Below are positions 1 to 7,339 of a DNA stretch of 64,000 nucleotides, piece after piece. The stretch spans positions 1 to 64,000 of the forward strand of contig JAPDDQ010000029.1 of NCBI GenBank assembly GCA_027587225.1, given 5' to 3'. The stretch's first letter is position 1. Every line of letters starts with the position of its first letter. A model generated the notes under the pieces. It was not told where the DNA came from. It searched no databases and saw only the letters and a list, made by a program, of their open reading frames with translations. Position numbers and translations under genes: made by a program. This stretch comes from Solirubrobacter taibaiensis (GTDB lineage: Bacteria; Actinomycetota; Thermoleophilia; Solirubrobacterales; Solirubrobacteraceae).

Positions 1-1365
1 GCCCGCGGTCACCACCTCCGGCTGGAGGCGCAGCGCGGCGGCGTACCAGCGCGCGGCGGCCGCGGGGGCGCGGGGGGCGCTGGCGGTAGCGGCTTCGAGC
101 AGCAGCGCGATCGCGGCCGGGTCGCCCGCCACCGCGGACTGCTCGACGTGGTGTGCGCGGGTCACGGCGGCCGCCCCGCGCTCCGCCAGCGCTGCCGCCG
201 CGCGCCCGTGCGCGGTCATGCGCGAGCCGCCGCCCGTCGATTCGTACACCGCGCGGCGCACGAGCGGGTGGCGGAACGCGAACCGGCGCGGCACGGCCGT
301 CGGTGCGAGCAACCGCACGGCCAGCAACTCGTCCAGCGCGGTCATCCCGGCCGCCGGCTCCAGCTCGGCGATCGCGAACGCCAGCTCCGGTTCGAACGGG
401 TCGCCGGCGACCGCGCTCGCGTCCAGCAGCCGGCGCGCGTCGGGGGAGAGCGCGTCGAACTCCTCCAGCAACGCTGCCGCGACCGGGCGCGGAACGCCGC
501 TGTCGGTGGCCAGGCGATCCGAGGACACGCTCTGCGCCGGTGTGCGCGCGGCGCCGGCGAGCGCCAGCGCGTAGAACGGGTTGCCACCGCTCTCGCGGAA
601 GATCGCGGTGTGGTGCGCCGGCTCCAGCTCGCCAGCGAGCGCACGGCATTCGCTCTGGCTCAGCGCGGTCACCTCGATCATCGGCGCGCCGGCGGCGGCG
701 AGCGTCGCCACCAGGCCGTGCGGCGCGCGGCCGGTCCGGTAGCCGAGCGCGAGCAGCACGCCGGCCGGCATGCCGCGGCGGGCGATCGAGCTCAGCAGGT
801 CGACCGAGGCCGGGTCGCTCCAGTGCAGGTCGTCGAGCACGACCACCACCGGCTCGCGCTCGGCCAACTCGCCCAGCCATCGCCGGATCGCGCGGTGCAC
901 GCGATGGCGACCGTCACCGGCCGCGGTCTCCGCGCGCAGCGAGGGCAGGGCGAGCGCGAGGTCCGCGACGAGACGCTCGTCGGTCAGTTCCTGGGCGGCC
1001 ACGAACGTGTCCAGCGCCTCCGCCCAGACGCCGTACGGCAGGTCGCGCTCGAACTCGGCGGCCGCCCCGGCGAGCACGACGTGGCCGCGGGCGCCGGCGC
1101 GTCCGCGCAACTCGGCGAGCAGCCGGGACTTGCCGATCCCCGGTTCGCCCTCGACGGCGACGCACGCTCCCTCGCCGCTGCCCAGGCCGTCCAGCAGCGC
1201 GTCGAACTGCGCCAGTTCCGCGCTCCGCCCGACCGTCTGCCCAGTGTGAGCGGTGACGAACGTGCGGCGATCATACGGGTAGCCAGGGGCTCGGTTCAGG
1301 GTCCGTCCCCGATGTCTCTCCGGGGGTTCGGCGGGAGAGTTGGCGGCATGCTCCTGTCCCTGCAA
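1..1365 (-). CDS. AAA/LuxR-family large transcriptional regulator (partial, C-terminus off window)
   Basis: An uninterrupted minus-strand frame reads GRSAELAQFDALLDG, a Walker A motif GEPGIGKS, a Walker B motif VVVVLDDLHWSD, a winged-helix-like stretch and the start of a tetratricopeptide region, and then leaves the window. This is the N-terminal half of the very large ATP-dependent LuxR (LAL, MalT-like) regulators; the C-terminal LuxR helix-turn-helix would lie beyond base 1. A second member is complete at 47692-50532. The start is unresolved: between the last in-frame stop (1366-1368) and Walker A there is no ATG or GTG, only a TTG at 1365, which would overlap the divergent hydrolase start by 18 bp. 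CTG at 1299 is another possibility. The identity is secure from the motifs; the 5' end is not. Confidence 0.82.
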   Translation of the reverse strand, partial: MQGQEHAANSPAEPPERHRGRTLNRAPGYPYDRRTFVTAHTGQTVGRSAELAQFDALLDGLGSGEGACVAVEGEPGIGKSRLLAELRGRAGARGHVVLAGAAAEFERDLPYGVWAEALDTFVAAQELTDERLVADLALALPSLRAETAAGDGRHRVHRAIRRWLGELAEREPVVVVLDDLHWSDPASVDLLSSIARRGMPAGVLLALGYRTGRAPHGLVATLAAAGAPMIEVTALSQSECRALAGELEPAHHTAIFRESGGNPFYALALAGAARTPAQSVSSDRLATDSGVPRPVAAALLEEFDALSPDARRLLDASAVAGDPFEPELAFAIAELEPAAGMTALDELLAVRLLAPTAVPRRFAFRHPLVRRAVYESTGGGSRMTAHGRAAAALAERGAAAVTRAHHVEQSAVAGDPAAIALLLEAATASAPRAPAAAARWYAAALRLQPEVVTAG

Positions 1366-2268
1366 TCAGACACCTTCGCGGCCGCCGAACGTCGCCTGTT
1401 CGCGCACTACGGCGTGGTCGCGGAACGCCGCCGCTTGAAGCTCGCCGACCCCGCGATGACGATCGCCGCGCACGAGTCCGGCCGCGGTGAGCCCGTCGTG
1501 TTCGTGCACGGCAGCGGGATGTCCGGCGCCACCTGGGCCCCGCTGCTCGCGCACCTCGATGATCGCCGCGCGATCACGCTCGACCTGCCCGGCTTCGGCG
1601 GCAGCGACCCGTACTCGTACACGGGGCGCTCACTGCGCCGGCACGCCGTCGCGCAGCTGGAGTCGGCGCTGGACGCGCTCGGGCTCGAGCGAGCCGCCCT
1701 CGTCGGGACGTCGCTGGGCGCGTACTGGGCGCTCAGCCTCGCGCTCGACCGGCCCGATCGCGTGTGGTCGGTGACGACGCTCGGGGTGCCGGCCGTGGCA
1801 CTGCAAGGGATGCGCGCGAACGCGTTCTTCCGCGTGCTCTCGACGCCGGGCCTCGCGCGGCTCGTGGCGCGCGCTCCGACGCCCAAGACGGTCGAGGCCA
1901 CCCGCAAGGCCATGGCGGCCGTGCTCGGCGAGCGCGCGCTGGATCGGACGCCGGACGTGTTCTTCGACGTCGTGCGGCTCGGCATGCGCCAGCCCGGCTG
2001 GAGCGTGGCGATGCGCACGCACCTCGCGCTCGCGATGCGCGCGGGCCGCGTTCGCCCGGGCAACGTCTTCAGCGACGACGAGCTGCGCTCGATCCGCATG
2101 CCCGTCCAGCTCATCTGGGGCGACGACGACGTGTACGGCGGGCCTGAGATGGGCCGTCACGCCGCCGACGTGCTGCCCGACGCCCGGCTCGAGGTGCTCG
2201 AGGGCGGCCACGCGCCGTTCCTCGACGACCCCGAGCGCTGCGCCCAGCTCATCCGCCGGATCACCTGA
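1348..2268 (+). CDS. alpha/beta hydrolase
   Basis: This 306-residue protein has the alpha/beta-hydrolase fold signature. The oxyanion motif HGSGMSG lies at residues 54-60, the nucleophile elbow G-T-S-L-G has Ser122, the acid is in WGDDDVY (about Asp260) and the catalytic His is in GGHAPF (about His288). The substrate cannot be inferred. No signal peptide is visible, so it is cytoplasmic. I chose the ATG at 1348 because GGGAGAG lies 8 nt upstream; the frame is open much further upstream only because it is antisense to the LuxR gene. The stop lies 13 bp before the drug exporter, so the two are probably co-transcribed. The hydrolase could act on the same compound class that the pump exports, but that is inference. 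Confidence 0.88.
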   Translation: MLLSLQSDTFAAAERRLFAHYGVVAERRRLKLADPAMTIAAHESGRGEPVVFVHGSGMSGATWAPLLAHLDDRRAITLDLPGFGGSDPYSYTGRSLRRHAVAQLESALDALGLERAALVGTSLGAYWALSLALDRPDRVWSVTTLGVPAVALQGMRANAFFRVLSTPGLARLVARAPTPKTVEATRKAMAAVLGERALDRTPDVFFDVVRLGMRQPGWSVAMRTHLALAMRAGRVRPGNVFSDDELRSIRMPVQLIWGDDDVYGGPEMGRHAADVLPDARLEVLEGGHAPFLDDPERCAQLIRRIT

Positions 2269-2281
2269 GGGAGAACGGACC

Positions 2282-3772
2282 ATGCACGCTGATCCCGTCG
2301 TCCACGCCCGCCGCTGGAAGACCCTGTTCGTGTTGTCGCTGAGCCTGCTCCTGATCGGCCTCGACAACACCGTGCTCAACGTCGCGCTGCCGACGCTCCA
2401 GACGCACTTCTCCGCCTCCGCGTCGACGCTGCAGTGGATCGTCGACGCCTACCTGCTCGCGTTCGCCGGCGTGCTGCTCACGATGGGGACGCTCGGTGAC
2501 CGGTTCGGCCGCAAGCGCGCGCTGCAGTCCGGGCTCGTGCTGTTCGGACTCGCGAGCGTGCTCGCCGCGCTCGCTTCGACTTCCGGGCAGCTGATCGTGC
2601 TGCGGGCCGCGATGGGCGTGGCCGGGGCGATGGTCATGCCCGCGACGCTGTCGGTGATCATGGATGTCTTCCCGCGCCACGAGCGCGCGAAGGCGATCGG
2701 CATCTGGTCCGCGACGGCGGGCGTCGGCATCGGCCTCGGGCCGTTCATCGGCGGGCTGCTGCTCGAGTGGCTGCCGTGGAGCGCCGTGTTCTGGCTCAAC
2801 GTCCCGATCATCGTCGTGGCGCTGGTGGCCGGTCGCACGCTCGTGCCGGAGAGTCGTGACCCCTCGCCGGGGGCGTTCGACCTCGTCGGCGCCGGCCTGT
2901 CGATCGCCACGCTCGTGACCGCGGTGTACGCGATCATCGAAGCCACGCCGCGCGGCTGGACCGACCCGCTCGTGCTCTCCGGCTTCGCTGCCGCGGTGGC
3001 ACTGGGCGCGGCGTTCGTCGTGTGGGAGCGGCGGGTCGCGTCCCCGATGCTCCCGCTGCGCTTCTTCTCGGACCCGAGCTTCACGGTGGCCTCGTTGGGC
3101 ATCGCGCTCGTGTTCTTCGCGCTCATGGGCTCGGTGTTCGCGTTCACGCAGTTCCTGCAGTTCGCGCACGGCTACAGCGCTCTGGAGGCGGGCGCGATGA
3201 TGCTGCCGCTGGCGCTCGGACTGGTCGTCGGATCCGGTGGCTCGACCAAGCTCGCCGAGCGCGTGGGGCGGACCCGCGTGATCGCCGGCGGCCTGGTCGG
3301 CGTGGCCGCGGTGCTGAGCACCAGCCTGCTGTGGACTCCCGAGATGGCGCCCCCGTTGCTCGCCCTCGTCACGTTCGGGCTGGCGCTGTCGATGGGCGCC
3401 GCGATGGCGCCGGCCACCGACGCCGTGATGGGCGCCGTGCCCGAGAGCAAGGCCGGCGTCGGATCGGCCATGAGCGACGTCACCCGGCAGGTCGGCGGTG
3501 CGCTCGGCGTGGCCGTGATCGGCTCGATCATCGGCTCCGCCTACTCCGACGACGTGTCCGGCGCGGCGGGCGAGTCGATCGGCGCCGCGCACGCCGAAGC
3601 GGCGGCACTCGGCGGGAGCGCCGGGGAGCAACTGGCCGCCACCGCGAGCCGCGCCTTCACCGATGCGCTCGGCCTCGGGCTCACCGCCGCCGCGGCGGTG
3701 GCTCTGGCGGGCGCGGTGCTCGTCGCCGTGCGGTTGCCGAGCCGTGCGGCGCCGGTTGCGGTGCCGGCGTAG
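2282..3772 (+). CDS. MFS transporter, DHA2 (EmrB/QacA-like, 14 TM) family
   Basis: This 496-residue polytopic membrane protein has about 14 hydrophobic segments. Motif A of the major facilitator superfamily is visible as GTLGDRFGRKRALQ after the second segment, and motif C as GPFIGGLLLEWLPW. The N-terminal LDNTVLNVALPTL is typical of the DHA2 proton-driven multidrug exporters. The start is ATG preceded by GGGAGAA. It follows the hydrolase by 13 bp, so a two-gene operon is likely. The substrate is unknown. The C-terminal 50 residues hold an Ala/Gly-rich loop and a last membrane helix, usual for the family. Confidence 0.9.
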   Translation: MHADPVVHARRWKTLFVLSLSLLLIGLDNTVLNVALPTLQTHFSASASTLQWIVDAYLLAFAGVLLTMGTLGDRFGRKRALQSGLVLFGLASVLAALASTSGQLIVLRAAMGVAGAMVMPATLSVIMDVFPRHERAKAIGIWSATAGVGIGLGPFIGGLLLEWLPWSAVFWLNVPIIVVALVAGRTLVPESRDPSPGAFDLVGAGLSIATLVTAVYAIIEATPRGWTDPLVLSGFAAAVALGAAFVVWERRVASPMLPLRFFSDPSFTVASLGIALVFFALMGSVFAFTQFLQFAHGYSALEAGAMMLPLALGLVVGSGGSTKLAERVGRTRVIAGGLVGVAAVLSTSLLWTPEMAPPLLALVTFGLALSMGAAMAPATDAVMGAVPESKAGVGSAMSDVTRQVGGALGVAVIGSIIGSAYSDDVSGAAGESIGAAHAEAAALGGSAGEQLAATASRAFTDALGLGLTAAAAVALAGAVLVAVRLPSRAAPVAVPA

Positions 3773-3830
3773 TGGCGTTCCGCTCGGATCGCCGCGACTC
3801 GTCGGCCGCGTCCGCGTAGCTCCGCGGCGT

Positions 3831-3900
3831 CGTGGTTGTCAAGGCGATCGCTTCGCGACGGCCTTCGGCCGCCCCTTCGGGGTCGGGCTTGACAACCACG
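3831..3900. repeat. nested inverted repeat (REP-like hairpin element)
   Basis: Perfect 13-bp arms (3831-3843 and 3888-3900, key sequence gtggttgtcaag) enclose 44 nt that fold into smaller stems with TTCG loops, ggccTTCGggcc-like and ccccTTCGgggg. The whole 70 bp can form one long branched cruciform or RNA stem. There is no T-tract, so it is not a classic terminator on sequence alone. The architecture resembles bacterial repetitive extragenic palindromes, but only one copy is present in this window. Confidence 0.6.
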
Positions 3901-4065
3901 CCACCGCTCCGCTGACGGCCCAGTGAGGAGCCGGCTCCGCCGGTACGCCCGGGCGCGGACGAGCTCGCTCGAACGCCCGCGCGTTGGGTCATTGGTCAGT
4001 TGAGGTCGCTATGCGATGCGAATCGACCACTCGCGTGGCGTGGGCCGTCCCTCGCTGTGGGGAGA

Positions 4066-4087
4066 CGTGAACGCCGAGGCGTTCACG
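4066..4087. terminator. hairpin, probable terminator of the SRPBCC gene
   Basis: The sequence cgtgaacgc-cgag-gcgttcacg forms a perfect 9-bp stem with a 4-nt loop, 41 bp beyond the SRPBCC stop. No T-run follows on either strand, so intrinsic termination is only plausible. Confidence 0.4.
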
Positions 4088-4127
4088 CAGTGCGGGGGCA
4101 CCCGCTCAAAGCGTGTGTGCTCGCCGT

Positions 4128-4529
4128 TCACGTCGCCGGCGGCGTAACCAGCCGGCGCACCGTCTCCAACTCGCTCTCGACCACCTCGACCTGGGCCGCC
4201 ACGGCGTCGTCGGGGACGGAGGCGGGGAAGAACTGGGTGAACAGGTACTCGCAGCCGTCGCCGTTGGCGAGCACCCGCGTGAACACGCCACGGGCCGGCT
4301 GGTCGACCGACACGATGTCGACCGTGCCGCGCTCGCGGGACACGCGGAGGTCGACGCGCGCCTCGCCCGCGCCGGTGTCGACGATCCAGTGCTCGCCGTC
4401 CGCGCGGACGGACTGCGCGAACCCCGGGGCCCAGCGCGGCAAGGCGTGCGCGTCACCGACGAGGTCGAGCACCGCGTCGGGCGTGGCCCGGATCGAGATC
4501 GAGCGGGTGACGGAACGATTCGTAGGCAT
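4128..4529 (-). CDS. SRPBCC-family (START/Bet v1-like) protein
   Basis: A 133-residue protein beginning MPTNRSVTRSISIRATPDAVLDLVGD. The early amphipathic strand, the PDAVLDLV helix and PRWAPGF match the polyketide-cyclase/dehydrase (SRPBCC) fold, a hydrophobic-ligand-binding pocket family. The substrate is unknown. I chose the ATG at 4529 because TATGAT lies 6 nt upstream (leaderless promoter); longer in-frame starts would run into the marR gene. It diverges from marR across a 24-bp palindrome that overlaps its -10, so it is probably repressed by that MarR. Confidence 0.8.
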   Translation of the reverse strand: MPTNRSVTRSISIRATPDAVLDLVGDAHALPRWAPGFAQSVRADGEHWIVDTGAGEARVDLRVSRERGTVDIVSVDQPARGVFTRVLANGDGCEYLFTQFFPASVPDDAVAAQVEVVESELETVRRLVTPPAT

Positions 4530-4534
4530 GCGTA

Positions 4535-4558
4535 GATCATAAGCATATGCATACGATC
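4535..4558. promoter_or_regulatory. 24-bp palindromic operator between SRPBCC gene and marR
   Basis: The 24 bp are centred on gcatatgc (4543-4550), flanked by gatc ends; 20 of 24 positions obey dyad symmetry. It overlaps the -10 hexamer of the minus-strand gene and lies just upstream of the plus-strand -10. Length and symmetry suit a MarR dimer. Binding by the adjacent MarR is inferred from position. Confidence 0.65.
4536..4541 (-). promoter_or_regulatory. -10 hexamer TATGAT (leaderless, SRPBCC gene)
   Basis: TATGAT on the minus strand ends 6 nt before the ATG at 4529, inside the palindromic operator. Confidence 0.5.
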
Positions 4559-4568
4559 TGTCCACACG

Positions 4569-4574
4569 TACCAT
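4569..4574 (+). promoter_or_regulatory. -10 hexamer TACCAT (leaderless, marR)
   Basis: TACCAT ends 7 nt before the ATG at 4582, so the transcript would begin at or next to the start codon. Confidence 0.5.
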
Positions 4575-4581
4575 CTCGCGG

Positions 4582-4992
4582 ATGGAACGTGAGGATCTGG
4601 GTGCGCTGCTGGCGCGGGCGATGCGGCGGATCATGGAGGCGGAGCGGCCGTTGCTGGAGGCGCACGGCATGTCCATGTGGGCGTACGTCGCACTGACGCT
4701 GCTCGCGCGCGGCTCGGCGCCGACCCAGCTCGCGCTCGCCGAGGCGATGGGCTACGACAAGACGCGGCTGATCAAGATCCTCGACGGGCTCGAGGGCGAC
4801 GGCCTCATCACGCGCGCCCCCGACCCCTCGGATCGCCGCGCCAAAGTGATCGAGCTCACCCCGGCCGGCCGCGCGAAGTTCGCCGCCATCCAGAAGGACG
4901 TCCACGCCATGGAGGACGAGTTGCTGAGCGCCCTCGGCGCGACAGAGCGCAAGGCGCTGCGCACCGCGCTGCCCCGGCTCGCAGATACATGA
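4582..4992 (+). CDS. MarR-family transcriptional regulator
   Basis: A 136-residue winged-helix protein. TQLALAEAMGYDKTRLIKILDGLEGDGLI is the helix-turn-helix and recognition helix, and RAPDPSDRRAKVIELTPAGR is the beta-wing with the conserved D-R-R of MarR proteins. N- and C-terminal helices form the dimer interface. It probably binds the palindrome at 4535-4558 and controls itself and the divergent SRPBCC gene. A second palindrome (4987-5002) spans its stop codon and could control the following flavin monooxygenase operon. The ligand is unknown. Confidence 0.88.
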   Translation: MEREDLGALLARAMRRIMEAERPLLEAHGMSMWAYVALTLLARGSAPTQLALAEAMGYDKTRLIKILDGLEGDGLITRAPDPSDRRAKVIELTPAGRAKFAAIQKDVHAMEDELLSALGATERKALRTALPRLADT

Positions 4993-5002
4993 CGAGTCAT
5001 GT
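4987..5002. promoter_or_regulatory. 16-bp perfect palindrome upstream of the flavin monooxygenase operon
   Basis: The sequence acatgac-ga-gtcatgt is a perfect dyad. It lies 10 bp before a TATAGT -10 (5012-5017), where a repressor would block RNA polymerase. A second short dyad gttgc-tcag-gcaac lies at 5016-5029. Two MarR proteins flank this site and either could bind it. Confidence 0.55.
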
Positions 5003-5011
5003 AGTTTGCGC

Positions 5012-5017
5012 TATAGT
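5012..5017 (+). promoter_or_regulatory. -10 hexamer TATAGT (flavin monooxygenase operon)
   Basis: TATAGT lies 30 nt before the ATG at 5048 and overlaps the short dyad at 5016-5029, giving a short leader. Confidence 0.5.
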
Positions 5018-5047
5018 TGCTCAGGCAACGAACACGAGGCGGACACC

Positions 5048-6235
5048 ATGCAATTCGGAATCTTCTCTGTAAGCGACATCACCTCCAGCCCGGTCACCGG
5101 CTACACGCCGAGTGAGGCGGAGCGCATCGACGCGAGCGTGCAGCTCGCCAAGCGCGCGGATGAAGTCGGGCTGGACGTGTTCGCCATCGGCGAGCACCAC
5201 AACCCGCCGTTCTTCTCCTCCTCGCCGACGACGCTGCTCGCGCACATCGCGGCGCAGACCGAGCGCATCCTCATGAGCACGGCGGTGACGCTGATCACCA
5301 CGAACGACCCGGTGAAGCTCGCCGAGGACTACGCGATGCTCCAGCACCTCTCCAAGGGCCGGATGGACCTGATGCTCGGCCGCGGCAACACCGTGCCGGT
5401 GTATCCGTGGTTCGGCCAGGACATCCACAAGGGCCTCGAGCTCGCGCTGGAGAACTACAACCTGCTCCACCGCCTGTGGCGCGAGGACGTGGTGGACTGG
5501 GAGGGCAGCTTCCGCACGGCGCTCCAGGGCTTCACGTCGATCCCGCGGCCGCTCGACGACGTCCCGCCGTTCGTCTGGCACGGCGCCATCCGCACGCCGG
5601 AGATCGCCGAGCAGGCGGCCTACTACGGCAACGGCTACTTCGCCAACAACATCCTCGCCCCGAACTTCCACTTCAAGCCGCTCGTGGACCTCTATCGCCG
5701 GCGCTACGCGCACTACGGCCACGGCACGCCCGAGCAGGCGATCGTCGGCCTCGGCGGCCAGGCGTACATCGCGAAGAACTCGCAGGACGCGGTGCGCAAG
5801 TTCCGCCCGTACTTCGAGGGCTCGCCGATCTACGGCAAGTCGTATCGCCTCGAGGACTTCATGCACGGCACGCCGCTGAGCGTCGGCAGCCCGCAGGAAG
5901 TGATCGAGAAGACGCTCACGTTCCGCGAGGGCTTCGGCGACTACCAGCGTCAGCTGTGGGTGGTCGACCACTCGGTGCCGCTCGAGGAGGCGCTGGAGCA
6001 GGTGGAGCTGCTCGGCACGGAGGTCGTGCCGACCCTGCGCAAGGAGATGGAGTCGCTCCGCGCGCCGGGCGTCCCGGACGCGCCGACGCACGCCAGCCGC
6101 GTGCGCGAGAAGTACGGTGACGCCGAACCGCGCCAGCCGCGCCCGAACCCCAACCGCGGCGACAACGTCACCGGCACCTCGCCGTACCAGGACACGGACC
6201 CGTCGATCATCGCCAACCTCCCACTCGTCGCGTAA
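5048..6235 (+). CDS. LLM-class flavin-dependent oxidoreductase (CE1758 type)
   Basis: A 395-residue luciferase-like monooxygenase. MQFGIFSVSDIT is the first TIM-barrel strand; GLDVFAIGEHHNPPFF carries the EHH motif of bacterial luciferase-like enzymes, and TAVTLITTNDPVKLAEDYAML and GRMDLMLGRGNT are conserved barrel elements. These enzymes oxidise an organic substrate using reduced flavin from a partner reductase; the FMN reductase encoded at 6678-7334 is the obvious partner (the CE1758/CE1759 pairing known in actinobacteria). The Pro-rich tail (NPNRGDNVTGTSP) is usual. I chose the ATG at 5048 because the fold starts there. A MarR gene follows after 5 bp. Confidence 0.88.
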   Translation: MQFGIFSVSDITSSPVTGYTPSEAERIDASVQLAKRADEVGLDVFAIGEHHNPPFFSSSPTTLLAHIAAQTERILMSTAVTLITTNDPVKLAEDYAMLQHLSKGRMDLMLGRGNTVPVYPWFGQDIHKGLELALENYNLLHRLWREDVVDWEGSFRTALQGFTSIPRPLDDVPPFVWHGAIRTPEIAEQAAYYGNGYFANNILAPNFHFKPLVDLYRRRYAHYGHGTPEQAIVGLGGQAYIAKNSQDAVRKFRPYFEGSPIYGKSYRLEDFMHGTPLSVGSPQEVIEKTLTFREGFGDYQRQLWVVDHSVPLEEALEQVELLGTEVVPTLRKEMESLRAPGVPDAPTHASRVREKYGDAEPRQPRPNPNRGDNVTGTSPYQDTDPSIIANLPLVA

Positions 6236-6240
6236 CGGCG

Positions 6241-6681
6241 ATGGCGAGCCGCACCCGCATGGCGAACGAAGCGTGGGAGGCGCTGTTCCGCGCCCAGGCG
6301 ACGGTGCAGCGCGAGCTGCTCGCCGCCGACGTGTGGGACGGCCTCAACCCGAGCGACTACGGCGTGCTCTACGCCCTCTCCAAGGCTCCGGACGGCCTGC
6401 GGATCACGGCGCTCGCCGATGACGCCCTGCTCACACAGGCCGGCATCTCGCGCTTGATCGCGCGGCTCGAGACCCAAGGGCTCGTCGAGCGCGTGGCCGA
6501 CCCCGCGGACGGGCGGGCCTCGCGGATCCGATTGACTGCGGCCGGCACGGAGGCTCAGCGCCGCGTCGGCCTGCGCCACGGCCGTCACGTCGCGCAGATC
6601 ATGACCCGCACATTTTCCGCCGAGCAGCTGCAGCAGCTGCAGGCGCTCAGCGAAACTCTCACCGAAAGCGTCAGACCATGA
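6241..6681 (+). CDS. MarR-family transcriptional regulator (operon-internal)
   Basis: A 146-residue winged-helix protein. LRITALADDALLTQAGISRLIARLETQGLVER is the helix-turn-helix, and VADPADGRASRIRLTAAGTE is the wing with the conserved D-x-R. It starts 5 bp after the monooxygenase and overlaps the FMN reductase by 4 bp (ATGA), so it is translated in the same transcript. It is probably the local repressor, acting at the palindromes around 4987-5029. An alternative start is Met7. Confidence 0.87.
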   Translation: MASRTRMANEAWEALFRAQATVQRELLAADVWDGLNPSDYGVLYALSKAPDGLRITALADDALLTQAGISRLIARLETQGLVERVADPADGRASRIRLTAAGTEAQRRVGLRHGRHVAQIMTRTFSAEQLQQLQALSETLTESVRP

Positions 6682-7334
6682 AACGCCTCGTCGTCATCAA
6701 CGCCGGCACCGGCAACCCGTCATCCACCCGCCAGCTCACCGACCGGCTGGCGCAGAAGGCGCTGGACCGGCTCGACGGCGAGGCCGTGGTCACCGTGATC
6801 GACCTCGGCCCGCTGGCCGTGGAAACAGCGCGCGCGGCCGTCGCCGGGTTCGCGGGCGAGGAGCTCCAGGCCGCGATCGACAAGCTCGCCGCCGCGGACG
6901 GCATCATCGCCGCCACGCCGGTGTACAAGGCGGGGATGAGCGGGCTGTTCAAGACCTTCGTCGACGTGCTCGACAACGACCTGCTGGTGGCCAAGCCCGT
7001 CCTGCTCGCAGCCACCGGCGGCACGCCGCGGCACGCGCTGGTGATCGACGACCAACTGCGGCCGCTGTTCGCCTACATGCGCGCGCTGACGCTCCCCACG
7101 TCCGTGTACGCGGCGCCGGAGGATTGGGGCTCGTCGTCGCTCGGCGAGCGGCTCGATCGCGCGGCGACCGAGCTCGCGGTGATGGTCAAGGCCGGCGTGG
7201 AGCGGCAGATCGCCGACAACGCCTGGTCCAGCTACCAGCATCAGTTCGGCGGGAACGCCGCGCGGGCCGAGCAGACCGCGGACGACGTCGACTTCAGCTC
7301 GCGGCTGATGCGGTTGGCGACCGGCGGGCGCTGA
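6678..7334 (+). CDS. NADPH-dependent FMN reductase (CE1759 type)
   Basis: A 218-residue flavodoxin-fold reductase. VVINAGTGNPSSTRQLTDRL is the phosphate-binding loop for FMN, and ATPVYKAGMSGLFKTFVDVL is the conserved P-x-Y...S-G-x-x-K segment of NADPH:FMN reductases. It should supply reduced FMN to the luciferase-like enzyme two genes upstream. It overlaps the marR stop by 4 bp, implying translational coupling. Length and fold are complete. Confidence 0.88.
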   Translation: MKRLVVINAGTGNPSSTRQLTDRLAQKALDRLDGEAVVTVIDLGPLAVETARAAVAGFAGEELQAAIDKLAAADGIIAATPVYKAGMSGLFKTFVDVLDNDLLVAKPVLLAATGGTPRHALVIDDQLRPLFAYMRALTLPTSVYAAPEDWGSSSLGERLDRAATELAVMVKAGVERQIADNAWSSYQHQFGGNAARAEQTADDVDFSSRLMRLATGGR

Positions 7335-7339
7335 CCCTC

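Larger units (their letters stand above)
3773..4127. other. non-coding interval with stacked hairpins
   Basis: No believable gene lies between the MFS stop and the SRPBCC stop. The interval holds a 13-bp inverted repeat with inner hairpins (3831-3900), several short GC-rich palindromes around 3930-3985, and a 9-bp hairpin next to the SRPBCC gene (4066-4087). The flanking genes converge, so it probably contains both terminators. Confidence 0.6.

Noticed and set aside
2261..3631. 456-codon minus-strand open frame opposite the MFS gene
   Set aside because: The translation is His/Arg/Glu-rich low complexity, a mirror of GC-rich third positions of a clear 14-TM exporter on the plus strand.
5021..6091. 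356-codon minus-strand open frame opposite the flavin monooxygenase
   Set aside because: Arg/Leu/Val-rich shadow with no domain; the plus strand encodes an unmistakable luciferase-like enzyme.
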